Of a DNA stretch of 64,000 bases, positions 48,129 through 57,074 are shown piece after piece. The DNA is from Pseudactinotalea sp. HY158 (GTDB lineage Bacteria > Actinomycetota > Actinomycetes > Actinomycetales > Beutenbergiaceae). Position numbers and translations under genes: made by a program. The DNA lies in NCBI RefSeq assembly GCF_009660225.1, contig NZ_CP045920.1, forward strand, positions 2,492,079 to 2,556,078, read 5' to 3'. Under the pieces are notes generated by a model. It ran no database searches. It was not told the origin of the DNA and worked only from the letters and a program-made list of their open reading frames with translations. Numbering within the stretch: position 1 is the stretch's first letter; each line of letters opens with the position of its first letter.

Positions 48129-51100
48129 CTACGCCGTGTGGCGCCGTCGTCGTACGACCACGGCGGTGGCGCCGCTCAGCAGGAGCAGCACGCTCGCCAC
48201 GATGAGACCCGCCTGACTCGAGCCGCCCGTGTCGGGCAATTGCGGAACGGCGTCGGAACCGTTCGTCGCCCCAGAGGCTCCAGAATCAGAGCCACCGGTG
48301 GACCCGTCGGCGTTGACACCAGCGTCGTCGGCCGCGCCGGCGTCCGACTCAGAGTCAGAGTCCGCAGCCGTAGAAGCCGACCCATCCACTGCAGACGAGT
48401 CGTCACCCACGCTGTCGTCGCCGCCGCCGTCAGCACCGGCGCTCGCCTCTGCACCGGCCGTGTCACCCGATGCATCAGTTCCAGCGCCGTCCGAGCCACC
48501 GTTGGAATCTGCCTCAGAATCGTCGACAGAACCATCGGAGCCGGCCTCCGCCGAGTCGTCGTCCTCGACGTATTCCTGATCCACGTACGGAATCACAACG
48601 GCCTGCTCCGGTCCGAACGAGAGGTAGTCGATGTCGTAGTTCCACCAGCCACTGGCATTCTCCGTGACACGGGCGACACCTCGATCCAACTGCACGTTCG
48701 ACAATGCCGAGTAGTACCGAATCTCGATCTCGTTGTCGCCATCCTGAAGGTACGGACCGACGTCGACCAGAGGACGCATCCAGTTGACACCACCGGTGGA
48801 GAGGTCTTCTCCGACCAGAGGAACCTGCTCACCGAGACCGTTGTCGATCGTCGGCTTGCCGACTCCGCCGACGTCCCGCTTGACCTTCGTCGGATTCGTG
48901 CTCACCTCACCGCCAACCTTGGTGCCGTTGATCCACACCTCCATGCTCTCCTCAAAGGAGCGACCGAAGTCGAGATACGCGCCCGTGGCCGAGTCAGCGT
49001 CCCAATCGAACGTGGCCTGGTAGTGTCCCACTCCGGAAACCGCCTGGCCAACCTCAGGGATCTCATCCCATGTCGTCAGTTCAGGGAGTTCAACCTCAAT
49101 TGTCGTGACCTCTGTGGAGGTCTTCCGGTTGATCGTCGTGACTCCGTCGATCGTCTCCGTGCGGACCAGGTCGCCCGTCACTTCGCCTGGCCGCCAAGAC
49201 TCCACCGCCAGATCCCAGTCGCGGACATCAAAGCGCTCGGGAACCGTGACACTGTCGCGGAACGATCGCCCGTCACTCAGCTCAGTAGTCAACTCGCCGG
49301 ATTCCGTCGTACGGACTGCAATGCCTCCTTGTACAGGGTAAGCCGAATCACCCGAGGTGTCCGTCACATGCAATTTCGCATCGTCAACCTTTTCGAATGC
49401 CATCAGACTAATGTCGTTGTAGTCCAGACTGAAGGGCACAATTGTCTTCCCATCAACCCATCGATAGTCGGCGACCTCGGTCACCTCCCCGGTCCACGCA
49501 TCGATGATGTAGGGAACAAATGTTCCCTGCATTTCAATATCTGTTGAGATATTATCTCCGGGGTTCGGAGCGTTTCGAACTTCAGGCCTCAGACTTTTGC
49601 TCCGATACGAACCGTCGTCATAGTTGTAGGCGTACAGGTACTGATTGCCAGCGTCGTCCACCCTTGTCTGAGTCAGCAGCTGCTGATTCGGCTCCGAATA
49701 GCCAGTATACGGATGCACGCCAAGCTCCTGCAGCTTCTCAATGACGTTATCGTTGTATCCACCCGGCTGCGTGCTGAAATAGTCGATGTTATCGTAGACC
49801 GTCGCCTGTCGGACAGTAGGCAACCCCTTCAACTCGTTCACAATTTTGGCAAGCGCTCCGTCCTTCCCATCGTTGAACGGGGTACGCGCGGCGGCGTCTT
49901 CTAGGATGACGACCTTGAGACCCTTCTTCGCCCAATCGAGGATTCGCTGAGCACTTGCGAAATCGAGCCAGTCCTGATACAATACGATGGCCTTGTATCC
50001 GGCCTTTTCGATCGTCTTGGACCCCTCGTCAAAGTACACGTCGTCATCAAAGAGGAATCGCGGACTGAAGTAGTCGTACGTGTAACCGTTGTCCTGCAAT
50101 TCGGTGGATCGATACTGCACACCCTGATGCGCGAGCTGCCAGTTCATCGCACGGTTGTCACTCCCGGTGCCGCCGCCGTATGCCATCCCGTGCACGAACT
50201 TCTGCTGCACGAAGCCGACATCAGATCGCGCCTTGCCAGTCTGCATCAACTGCTGAACTCGTCCCAGGTGGGCATTCAGCTCGTCATATGTTTCCGCGGC
50301 AGGGAAGCGGTCTGCCATGAGAGCGAAGCCGCCCCCGAAGCCACCAGTCTCGTATCCGGGCCATTCATATTTCCCGTATCCGTAACCCGCACTCCAAATA
50401 TGCCAAATCGTCCGCTGAATGCCGGACGCGAACTGCGAGTAGGCGTCTTGAAGTCGCAGCTGTTGTGTCGCATTAGCGCCGAACGTGAGAGCGGTCGTCT
50501 CCGACGAGAGGACCTTGTTCTCCAGCTTCGCACCGCCAGTCCAATACCTGAAGATGTCAACCTGGTTGTATTGGTTCCGGTTCTCCGTCTCGGGGTAGTC
50601 CACGTCCATCGCGGGCTCCGACATCTCAATCGGCTGCCCGTAGGAGATCTGCGCGCGAGTCTCGATCCCGACAGAGTTGAGCCACGTCTTCAGAGGCTGC
50701 AGCATTCGCTCCCGGTACAACTGGGTGAGGACATCCTGATAATCATTCACCACCCGCTGGCGAAGATCCTCGTCACCGTCCAGCCGGTACTTGCCGGCTG
50801 TAGCGACCGAATGGTACGGGTTGTTCCACACATTTCCGACCCCGTCGATGAGGAACAGGTACGGCGTAACATCATACCCCTTCCGCTCTTCAAATTGTTC
50901 AGCCATGTCTTCAGCCCACCACGTGAATCCACGGCCCGTGCTCATCTCGAGTGAGTCCATGAAGAGCTGGACGTCGCCTTCCAGGATCTTCGCTCGAAGC
51001 TCAGGGTCAGCCAGGTAGTGATCCTCCCAGAAGGACTTCAGCGCCTCGACACCACGCTCATCGAAGTAGTTCGTTGCGTAGCTCGGCTCATTCGCCGGGC

Positions 51101-51875
51101 TTGACGTCTGGTAGGTCCCCTGGGTCCAGAGCGCGAAGATCCGGTAGTCGCCGTCAGTCGGAACGTCCCAGTCAGGGGATTGTTCCCACACCGTCTCGCC
51201 CTCTTCGAGCATGGGGGCAAGATCCACGAAGCTTCCTGTGTCAACCGTGTTGTCAGAAACGATCCTGTAGGCATATGCCGTCACGAATGAGGCACCATCG
51301 AGCTGCGCATTCGCTGCGGGGGTCGGCAACACGTCGACCGACTCCCCGGCCTGGACGGTTGCGGTGCCGAGGGTGAGGTTCTGCATCGCGGACTGGCTTG
51401 TCGGGTCCAGTCCGGGAACATTAGATGTGGACCAATTCGTCCCTGATGTCAGATAGACACCCATGTCCAGATCGAGCAGCTTGTTCATCATCAGGTTCCA
51501 CTTGTGGGCCCACATCTCTGTGCCGTACCCATAAACCTGATCGGACGCCGCACTGTCGTTTTGCATGCAGAGTTCGACTCCGCGGAAGCCACCATCGTAG
51601 AGCGCCTGGATCTCCTCGAGGAGGGTCTCGTCCGTGTGCGATGCGTCGCCGAGCCACCAGCGGACGTCCGTGCTGTAGACCCGGTCGGGGTCGATGTAGT
51701 CGTCTTCTAGTTGCTGGGCGAACGCCGACACTGCCGGATCCGCCGCCGGGGGCAACCCAACATCGGACGCGACGTCGTCCGACGTGGCCGGCAAGGCCGC
51801 GACCATCGACAATGCCAGCGCTCCCGCAGGCAGCCAAGCCGCTCTCTTCAGAGCGCGACTTCTCACGATATTCAT
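48129..51875 (-). CDS. second surface-anchored GH106-type alpha-L-rhamnosidase
   Basis: 1248 aa. The start is the ATG at 51875 (MNIVRSRALKR), giving a signal peptide with an Ala/Leu core (AWLPAGALALSMVAALPA). Family blocks: VYSTDVRWWLGDASHTDETLLEE, GFRGVELCMQND, YLTSGTNWSTSNVPG, LFMDSLEMSTGRGFTWWAEDMAEQFEE, and a C-terminal beta-sandwich with the GH106-like SGVGHYQATFDW. A long Asp/Gly/Ser/Ala linker precedes LPDTG (48239-48225), a helix and RRRRHTA. Same architecture as the 42302 gene, but clearly diverged, so probably a different linkage specificity. Lower G+C than the flanks. Two operator-like sites lie upstream. Confidence 0.88.
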   Translation of the reverse strand: MNIVRSRALKRAAWLPAGALALSMVAALPATSDDVASDVGLPPAADPAVSAFAQQLEDDYIDPDRVYSTDVRWWLGDASHTDETLLEEIQALYDGGFRGVELCMQNDSAASDQVYGYGTEMWAHKWNLMMNKLLDLDMGVYLTSGTNWSTSNVPGLDPTSQSAMQNLTLGTATVQAGESVDVLPTPAANAQLDGASFVTAYAYRIVSDNTVDTGSFVDLAPMLEEGETVWEQSPDWDVPTDGDYRIFALWTQGTYQTSSPANEPSYATNYFDERGVEALKSFWEDHYLADPELRAKILEGDVQLFMDSLEMSTGRGFTWWAEDMAEQFEERKGYDVTPYLFLIDGVGNVWNNPYHSVATAGKYRLDGDEDLRQRVVNDYQDVLTQLYRERMLQPLKTWLNSVGIETRAQISYGQPIEMSEPAMDVDYPETENRNQYNQVDIFRYWTGGAKLENKVLSSETTALTFGANATQQLRLQDAYSQFASGIQRTIWHIWSAGYGYGKYEWPGYETGGFGGGFALMADRFPAAETYDELNAHLGRVQQLMQTGKARSDVGFVQQKFVHGMAYGGGTGSDNRAMNWQLAHQGVQYRSTELQDNGYTYDYFSPRFLFDDDVYFDEGSKTIEKAGYKAIVLYQDWLDFASAQRILDWAKKGLKVVILEDAAARTPFNDGKDGALAKIVNELKGLPTVRQATVYDNIDYFSTQPGGYNDNVIEKLQELGVHPYTGYSEPNQQLLTQTRVDDAGNQYLYAYNYDDGSYRSKSLRPEVRNAPNPGDNISTDIEMQGTFVPYIIDAWTGEVTEVADYRWVDGKTIVPFSLDYNDISLMAFEKVDDAKLHVTDTSGDSAYPVQGGIAVRTTESGELTTELSDGRSFRDSVTVPERFDVRDWDLAVESWRPGEVTGDLVRTETIDGVTTINRKTSTEVTTIEVELPELTTWDEIPEVGQAVSGVGHYQATFDWDADSATGAYLDFGRSFEESMEVWINGTKVGGEVSTNPTKVKRDVGGVGKPTIDNGLGEQVPLVGEDLSTGGVNWMRPLVDVGPYLQDGDNEIEIRYYSALSNVQLDRGVARVTENASGWWNYDIDYLSFGPEQAVVIPYVDQEYVEDDDSAEAGSDGSVDDSEADSNGGSDGAGTDASGDTAGAEASAGADGGGDDSVGDDSSAVDGSASTAADSDSESDAGAADDAGVNADGSTGGSDSGASGATNGSDAVPQLPDTGGSSQAGLIVASVLLLLSGATAVVVRRRRHTA

Positions 51876-52043
51876 TGATCCACTCTCTCTTCGTCGTCGA
51901 AGACCTTCCGGGCACTCCCAGTCCGGCAGCGCCCGATCGTTGCGACTCCAGCGTCGACGCATCCTGCGGTTCGACGCCCTACCTTCGTCCTTTCTCCGTC
52001 CTTCCGTTCGCCGTCGGACCTTCGGTGGTCCGACTTCGGCAAT

Positions 52044-52055
52044 TGATACGATTCA
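52044..52055. promoter_or_regulatory. LacI-type operator site 2
   Basis: TGATACGATTCA, one mismatch from the shared TGAAWCGATTCA pattern, 169 bases upstream of the second rhamnosidase start. The 361-base gap 51876-52236 contains this site, site 3 and no gene. Confidence 0.5.
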
Positions 52056-52129
52056 CTTGACGCCTGGAGACGTGAGCCTCGCGCCGACCTTCGTGGTCGA
52101 CGCCTCGTCAAGCGATCGATCGTCGTCAT

Positions 52130-52141
52130 TGAATCGATTAA
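52130..52141. promoter_or_regulatory. LacI-type operator site 3
   Basis: TGAATCGATTAA, 11 of 12 bases as in site 1, 86 bases from site 2 (about eight helical turns), an arrangement that would allow looping by a tetramer or two dimers. Confidence 0.5.
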
Positions 52142-52236
52142 ATTTGACGTCTTTCCGAGACTAGCGTGTGGGTTGGGGGGCGTCAAGAGCTGACAGCGCG
52201 GCCCGGAACGGCGGAGGAGCGATACCTCCGATCGAC

Positions 52237-53253
52237 TCAGGTCGTCTGCGTCGACTCCCGCACCACGAGCTCGGGGTCGAAGACGACCTGTTCGGGAGGT
52301 GATCCCGCGCCCGCGGCATCCTGCAGCAGCAGTTCGACGGCCGTGCGGCCGATGAGGTGGGCGGGCTGCTTGATGGAGGAGAGCGGCACGACGGTGGACT
52401 GCACGAAGTCGATGTCGTCGTAGCCGATGAGCGCGACCTCGGTCGGCACTTCCACCTTGGATCGCTGCAGGCCCTGGAGCACCCCGATGGCGAGCAGGTC
52501 GTTCGCTGCGAAGATCGCATCGGGCCGGTCGGCCCGGTCGCGGCCGGCGATCGCCTCGCCCGCCTCGCGGCCCTGGTGAACGGTGAGCGCCCTGGTCTCG
52601 ACCGTCTCGAGGCTCGCCCCGTCGACGGCGGCGACCGCGCGCCGGGCACCACTGAGGCGGTCGATGACCTGCCGGGTCCCCACGGGCCCTCCGACGTAGG
52701 CGATGCGTCGACGCCCACCGTCGAGGAGGTGTTCCACGGCGAGCCGGCCCCCGGCGACGTCGTCGACCGCGACGGATGAGAACGTGCGGTCCCCCACCTC
52801 CCGGTCGACGAGCACCACGGGCGTGCCGCGCTCGCGGAGCTGTCTCAGCAGCGGCATGTCCTCGGCGACCGGGGTGATGAGCACGCCCCGGACGCGCTGC
52901 TGCTCGAACTGCTCGAGATAGAGCGCCTCGCGCTCGGCCTGATCGTCGCTGTTGCCCAGCAGCACGGTGAGGCCGTCCTCGGCGGCCCGCTCCTCCGCCC
53001 CGCGGGCGACATCCGTGAAGAACGGGTTCGCGACGTCGAGCACGACCATCGCCAGGGTGCTGCTGCGCCCAGCCCGCAGTTGCCGGGCGGCGTCGTTGCG
53101 CACAAAGCCGAGCTCGCCGATCGCCCCCTGCACGCGCTCGACGGTCGCCGGGGCGACCTTCTCGGGCCGGTTGAGCACGTTCGAGACCGTGCCGACCGAC
53201 ACCCCCGCCAAGGCAGCCACATCCCGCACGCTTACGGCCATCGCCATCCTCAT
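52237..53253 (-). CDS. LacI-family transcriptional repressor of the rhamnose locus
   Basis: 338 aa from the ATG at 53253; ATGs at 53247 and 53241 are equally plausible because the three lie within 13 bases. HTH and hinge are typical: SVRDVAALAGVSVGTVSNVLNRPEKVAPATVERV. The sugar-binding core contains MVVLDVANPFFTDVARGAEE, RPDAIFAANDLLAIGVLQG and VALIGYDDIDF. It sits between the second rhamnosidase gene and the divergent importer. TGAAWCGATTCA sites lie at its own start and in the promoters of its presumed targets. The inducer is presumably rhamnose or a rhamnose derivative (inference). Confidence 0.92.
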   Translation of the reverse strand: MRMAMAVSVRDVAALAGVSVGTVSNVLNRPEKVAPATVERVQGAIGELGFVRNDAARQLRAGRSSTLAMVVLDVANPFFTDVARGAEERAAEDGLTVLLGNSDDQAEREALYLEQFEQQRVRGVLITPVAEDMPLLRQLRERGTPVVLVDREVGDRTFSSVAVDDVAGGRLAVEHLLDGGRRRIAYVGGPVGTRQVIDRLSGARRAVAAVDGASLETVETRALTVHQGREAGEAIAGRDRADRPDAIFAANDLLAIGVLQGLQRSKVEVPTEVALIGYDDIDFVQSTVVPLSSIKQPAHLIGRTAVELLLQDAAGAGSPPEQVVFDPELVVRESTQTT

Positions 53254-53254
53254 C

Positions 53255-53267
53255 TCGAATCGTTTCA
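53255..53267. promoter_or_regulatory. LacI-type operator site 4 at the repressor start
   Basis: On the minus strand TGAAACGATTCGA ends one base before the ATG at 53253. It would block transcription of the repressor gene itself. If transcription starts downstream, the mRNA would be leaderless and the 53241 ATG likely used. Confidence 0.5.
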
Positions 53268-53366
53268 CCCGACCAACTGCCGGGAAGGGTAACACCGCGG
53301 TCACGGTCCGCGCCGTCGTCTTGACGCCTGCGGATCGATCGTGCAACAGTGTGCTCCATCACTCCA

Positions 53367-53378
53367 TGAAACGATTCA
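53367..53378. promoter_or_regulatory. LacI-type operator site 5 in the importer promoter
   Basis: TGAAACGATTCA, an almost perfect palindrome, 56 bases upstream of the importer ATPase start and about 100 bases from site 4. It lies in the 180-base divergent promoter region, so repression of both directions is expected. Confidence 0.65.
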
Positions 53379-53433
53379 TAGAGCGTCTCTCCACGAGACA
53401 TGGTGTCCATCCGCTAGACAGTGATCAGGATCA

Positions 53434-54957
53434 ATGACGACCACTCCCCCTCCACCGCCGACTCCGGTCCTCGACTTGCAGCAGATCCGCAAGTCGTTCG
53501 GCCCGGTCGTCGCGCTGCGCTCCGGTTCGCTCCAAGTCCACGGAGGATCGATCCACGCCCTCGTCGGCGAGAACGGCGCCGGCAAGTCGACCCTCGTCAA
53601 GATCGTCGCCGGCCTCTACCAGCGCGACGGCGGCACGTTCTCCTTCCAGGGCGAGGACGTGAACTTCACCTCGACCGCCGAGTCCAAGGGCGCCGGCATC
53701 GCGGTGATCTACCAGGAGCCGACCCTGTTCCCCGACCTGAGCGTGACCGAGAACATCTTCATGGGGCGCCAGCCGGTGGGCCGGTTCGGCCGCATCGACC
53801 GCGCCGCCATGAGCGCCGAGGTCGCCGAGCTCTTCGACCGGCTCGGCGTCTCGATCGATCCCGAGCGGCCGGCCGAGGGCCTCTCGATCGCCGATCAGCA
53901 GGTGATCGAGATCGCCAAGGCCGTCTCCCTCGACGCCTCCCTGCTCATCATGGACGAGCCCACCGCGGCGCTGTCCGGGGTCGAGGTGGAGCGGCTCTTC
54001 GCGATCGCCCGCAGCCTGCGCGACGAGGGCCGCGCGCTCGTGTTCATCTCCCACCGCTTCGACGAGATCTTCGCGCTGTGCGACGTCGTGACCGTCATGC
54101 GCGACGGCAGCTACATCGCCACCTCCCCGGTCGCCGACACGAGCGTCGACGAACTCGTGCGGCAGATGGTCGGGCGCGAGGTCACCGAGCTCTTCCCCAA
54201 ACAACCGGCCGCGGTCGGCGAGGAGATCCTCCGGGTCGAGCACCTCACCCGCGCCGGCACCTTCTCCGACATCTCCTTCACCGTGCGGGCCGGCGAGATC
54301 GTCAGCCTCGCGGGCCTCGTCGGCGCCGGCCGCAGCGAGGTCGCGCGCGCCGTCTTCGGCGTCGACCCCTACGACTCCGGCACGGTGACGGTCGACGGCA
54401 CGCGGCTCCCCCCGGGCAATCCGGCCGCCGCGATGGCCCGCGGGCTCGCGCTCGTGCCCGAGGACCGGCGCAAGCAGGGGCTCGTGATCGACGCCTCGGT
54501 CGGACGCAACATGACCCTCGCGATCCGCACCGCCCTCGCCCGGTTCGGCCTCATCGCCACCCGCACCGAGAACGCGAGCGCCCGCGACTGGGCCCGCCGA
54601 CTCGAGGTGAAGTCCAACTCCCTCGACACGGTCGCCGGCACCCTCTCCGGCGGCAACCAGCAGAAGGTCGTGCTGAGCAAGTGGCTCGCCACGAACCCGC
54701 GGGTGCTCTTCATCGACGAACCGACCCGGGGCATCGACGTCGGCACGAAGGCCGAGGTGCACCGGCTCCTGTCCGAGCTGGCCGGCACGGGCCTGGCGAT
54801 CGTCATGATCTCCTCCGAACTCCCCGAGGTGCTCGGCATGGCCGATCGGATCCTCGTCATGCATGAGGGGCGGATCACCGCCGAGATCGACCGCGCGCAC
54901 GCCACCTCCGAGAACGTCATGTTCGCGGCCACCCACGCGGAAGGAGTGGCCTCATGA
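53434..54957 (+). CDS. rhaT: rhamnose ABC importer ATP-binding protein (two ATPase domains)
   Basis: 507 aa, CUT2-type ATPase with two halves. Half 1: Walker A GENGAGKST, signature LSIADQQVIEIAKAV, Walker B LLIMDEPTAALS. Half 2: the degenerate Walker A GLVGAGRSEVARAVFG, signature LSGGNQQKVVLSKWLA and Walker B VLFIDEPTRGIDVG. Same layout as RbsA/AraG. ATG with CAGGA upstream. First gene of the importer-catabolism operon; overlaps the next gene by 4 bases. Confidence 0.9.
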   Translation: MTTTPPPPPTPVLDLQQIRKSFGPVVALRSGSLQVHGGSIHALVGENGAGKSTLVKIVAGLYQRDGGTFSFQGEDVNFTSTAESKGAGIAVIYQEPTLFPDLSVTENIFMGRQPVGRFGRIDRAAMSAEVAELFDRLGVSIDPERPAEGLSIADQQVIEIAKAVSLDASLLIMDEPTAALSGVEVERLFAIARSLRDEGRALVFISHRFDEIFALCDVVTVMRDGSYIATSPVADTSVDELVRQMVGREVTELFPKQPAAVGEEILRVEHLTRAGTFSDISFTVRAGEIVSLAGLVGAGRSEVARAVFGVDPYDSGTVTVDGTRLPPGNPAAAMARGLALVPEDRRKQGLVIDASVGRNMTLAIRTALARFGLIATRTENASARDWARRLEVKSNSLDTVAGTLSGGNQQKVVLSKWLATNPRVLFIDEPTRGIDVGTKAEVHRLLSELAGTGLAIVMISSELPEVLGMADRILVMHEGRITAEIDRAHATSENVMFAATHAEGVAS

Positions 54958-55982
54958 CCACCGCCACGATCGAGAAGACCACTGTGACCCGCCGGGTCGC
55001 CCACGCGGGCCGGGCCCGGGAACTGGGGATCCTGCTCGCGCTGCTCCTGGTGATCGCCGCCGCGACCCTGACGAACCAGAACTTCCTGTTCAGCTCCGAC
55101 GGCTGGCGCGACCTGCTGCTCACCCCGTCGATCCTCGTGCTCCTGGCCGTGGGCCAGGCGATGGTCATCATCACCCGCAACGTCGACCTCTCGGTCGGAT
55201 CCGTGCTCGGGCTCTCGGCGTTCCTCACCGGCCGTCTGTTCATCGACCACCCGGGCCTGCCGATCATCGCGGTCGTGCTCATCGCCGTCGCGTTCGGGGC
55301 GGCGCTCGGGCTGTTCAACGGCGTGCTGGTCACGTACGCGAAGGTGCCCTCCCTCGTCATCACCCTCGGAACGCTCTACGCCTTCCGCGGCGTCAACGTC
55401 ATGTGGGCCGGCAGCAGCCGCATCAACGCCTCCGACCTGCCGGAACCGTTCCTCCACCTGGGCACCGGCCGCGTGCTGACCATCCCGATCCTCACGATCA
55501 TCGCCGTCGCGGTGCTCGTGGTCGCCGCCTGGTACATGAAGAACACCCGAGCGGGCCGCGAGTTCTACGCGATCGGCTCCGACCCCGACGCGGCCGAGCT
55601 CTACGGCCTGAACGTACGCCGCCGGGTGCTCACGGTCATGGTGGCCTCCGGCGCACTCGCCGGCCTGGCCGGCGTGCTCTACGCCGCCCGCTACGGCACG
55701 GTCTCCTCCGGCGCCGGCTCCGGCTGGGAGCTCGAGGCGGTCGGGGCCGCCGTCATCGGCGGCGTGGCGATCTTCGGCGGCTCCGGCACCGTGCTCGGCG
55801 CGGCCATCGGCGCCGTGCTCCTCATGACGATCAACCGCTCCCTGCCCATCCTCGGCATCCCCGACTTCTGGCAGCGCGCCGTCGTCGGTGCCCTGATCAT
55901 CGGCGCCATCGTGCTCGACCGCGTGCTCGAGCTGCGCCAGAAGCGACAACTGCGCCTCGCCCGAGAAAGGGACGAATCATGA
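54954..55982 (+). CDS. rhaP: rhamnose ABC importer permease 1
   Basis: 342 aa CUT2 permease with about eight helices. The family block TRNVDLSVGSVLGLSAFLTG (D-L-S-V-G-S) and the later GAGSGWELEAVGAAVIGGVAIFGGSG are the standard branched-chain/ribose-type permease motifs. Coupled by overlap to the ATPase and to permease 2. Confidence 0.9.
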   Translation: MTTATIEKTTVTRRVAHAGRARELGILLALLLVIAAATLTNQNFLFSSDGWRDLLLTPSILVLLAVGQAMVIITRNVDLSVGSVLGLSAFLTGRLFIDHPGLPIIAVVLIAVAFGAALGLFNGVLVTYAKVPSLVITLGTLYAFRGVNVMWAGSSRINASDLPEPFLHLGTGRVLTIPILTIIAVAVLVVAAWYMKNTRAGREFYAIGSDPDAAELYGLNVRRRVLTVMVASGALAGLAGVLYAARYGTVSSGAGSGWELEAVGAAVIGGVAIFGGSGTVLGAAIGAVLLMTINRSLPILGIPDFWQRAVVGALIIGAIVLDRVLELRQKRQLRLARERDES

Positions 55983-57022
55983 CGACCGTGGCCACCGAGG
56001 CGCCCCAGGCCCGGATCATCCCCGACCACGCCAGGCCCGCCTGGCAGCGCATGCTCCTCACCCGCGAGATGGCGATCCTCGCCCTGCTCGTGGCGGTCGT
56101 GCTCGTCGCCGCCGGCACGGTCCAGGGCTTCTCCCAGCCCATCACCCTGCGCTACCTCCTGCTCGACAACATGCCGATCCTGCTCATCGCGCTGCCGATG
56201 ACCCTCGTGATCGTCACGGGCGAGATCGACCTGTCGGTGGCCTCCGTCGTCGGGCTCTCGAGCGTGCTCACCGGGGTCCTCGTGCAGGCGGGCATGCCGT
56301 TCGGGCTCGCGGCGATCCTCGCCCTCGTCGCGGGCGCCGTGGCCGGGGCGATCAACGGCTTCCTCGTCACGGTCGTCGGCCTTCCCTCCCTCGCGGTCAC
56401 CATCGGCTCCCTGGCCCTGTTCCGCGGCCTGGCGGTCGGGCTCCTCGGAACCACCGCCGTGACCGACTTCCCCGAGTTCTGGACCGACCTGGCGAAGGCG
56501 AACATCGGCTCCACGGACCTGCCCGTGGTCACGCTGCTCTTCCTCGCCCTGCTCGTGGTGTTCGCCGCGGTGCTGCACTTCACCTCCTTCGGCCGGGGCA
56601 TCTTCGCGATCGGCCTGTCCAAGGAGGGGGCCCACTTCTCCGGGGTGCGCGTGCACCGCACGAAGTTCATCCTGTTCATGCTCACGGGCCTGATCAGCGC
56701 CCTCGCGGGCATCTACTACACGCTCCGCTACGGCAGCGCCCGCGGCGACAACGCCACGGGCCTCGAACTCCAGGTCATCGCGGCCGTACTCCTCGGCGGG
56801 GTCTCCATCTTCGGGGGCCGGGGCGCGATCCACGGCGTCGTGTTCGGCGTGCTGCTCATCGGCGCCCTCGCCAGCGCACTCCGGCTCGCGAACGTCACCT
56901 CCGACGTCATCAACATCATCACCGGACTCCTGCTCGTGGCCTCCGTGGTCTCGACCAGCGTCGCCGCGTGGTTCGGGAGGCTCCGAACCACGTGGCGCAG
57001 ATCCTCCCGGTCGGACACCTGA
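55979..57022 (+). CDS. rhaQ: rhamnose ABC importer permease 2
   Basis: 347 aa CUT2 permease, with VTGEIDLSVASVVGLSSVLTG and LELQVIAAVLLGGVSIFGGRG as the matching motifs. Overlaps permease 1 by 4 bases. The C-terminus is basic (RLRTTWRRSSRSD) and cytoplasmic. With permease 1 forms the channel. Confidence 0.9.
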   Translation: MTTVATEAPQARIIPDHARPAWQRMLLTREMAILALLVAVVLVAAGTVQGFSQPITLRYLLLDNMPILLIALPMTLVIVTGEIDLSVASVVGLSSVLTGVLVQAGMPFGLAAILALVAGAVAGAINGFLVTVVGLPSLAVTIGSLALFRGLAVGLLGTTAVTDFPEFWTDLAKANIGSTDLPVVTLLFLALLVVFAAVLHFTSFGRGIFAIGLSKEGAHFSGVRVHRTKFILFMLTGLISALAGIYYTLRYGSARGDNATGLELQVIAAVLLGGVSIFGGRGAIHGVVFGVLLIGALASALRLANVTSDVINIITGLLLVASVVSTSVAAWFGRLRTTWRRSSRSDT

Positions 57023-57074
57023 CCGGCGAACCCGGCGAATCCTCGCCATCCATCACCCAATGAAGGGACACCCC

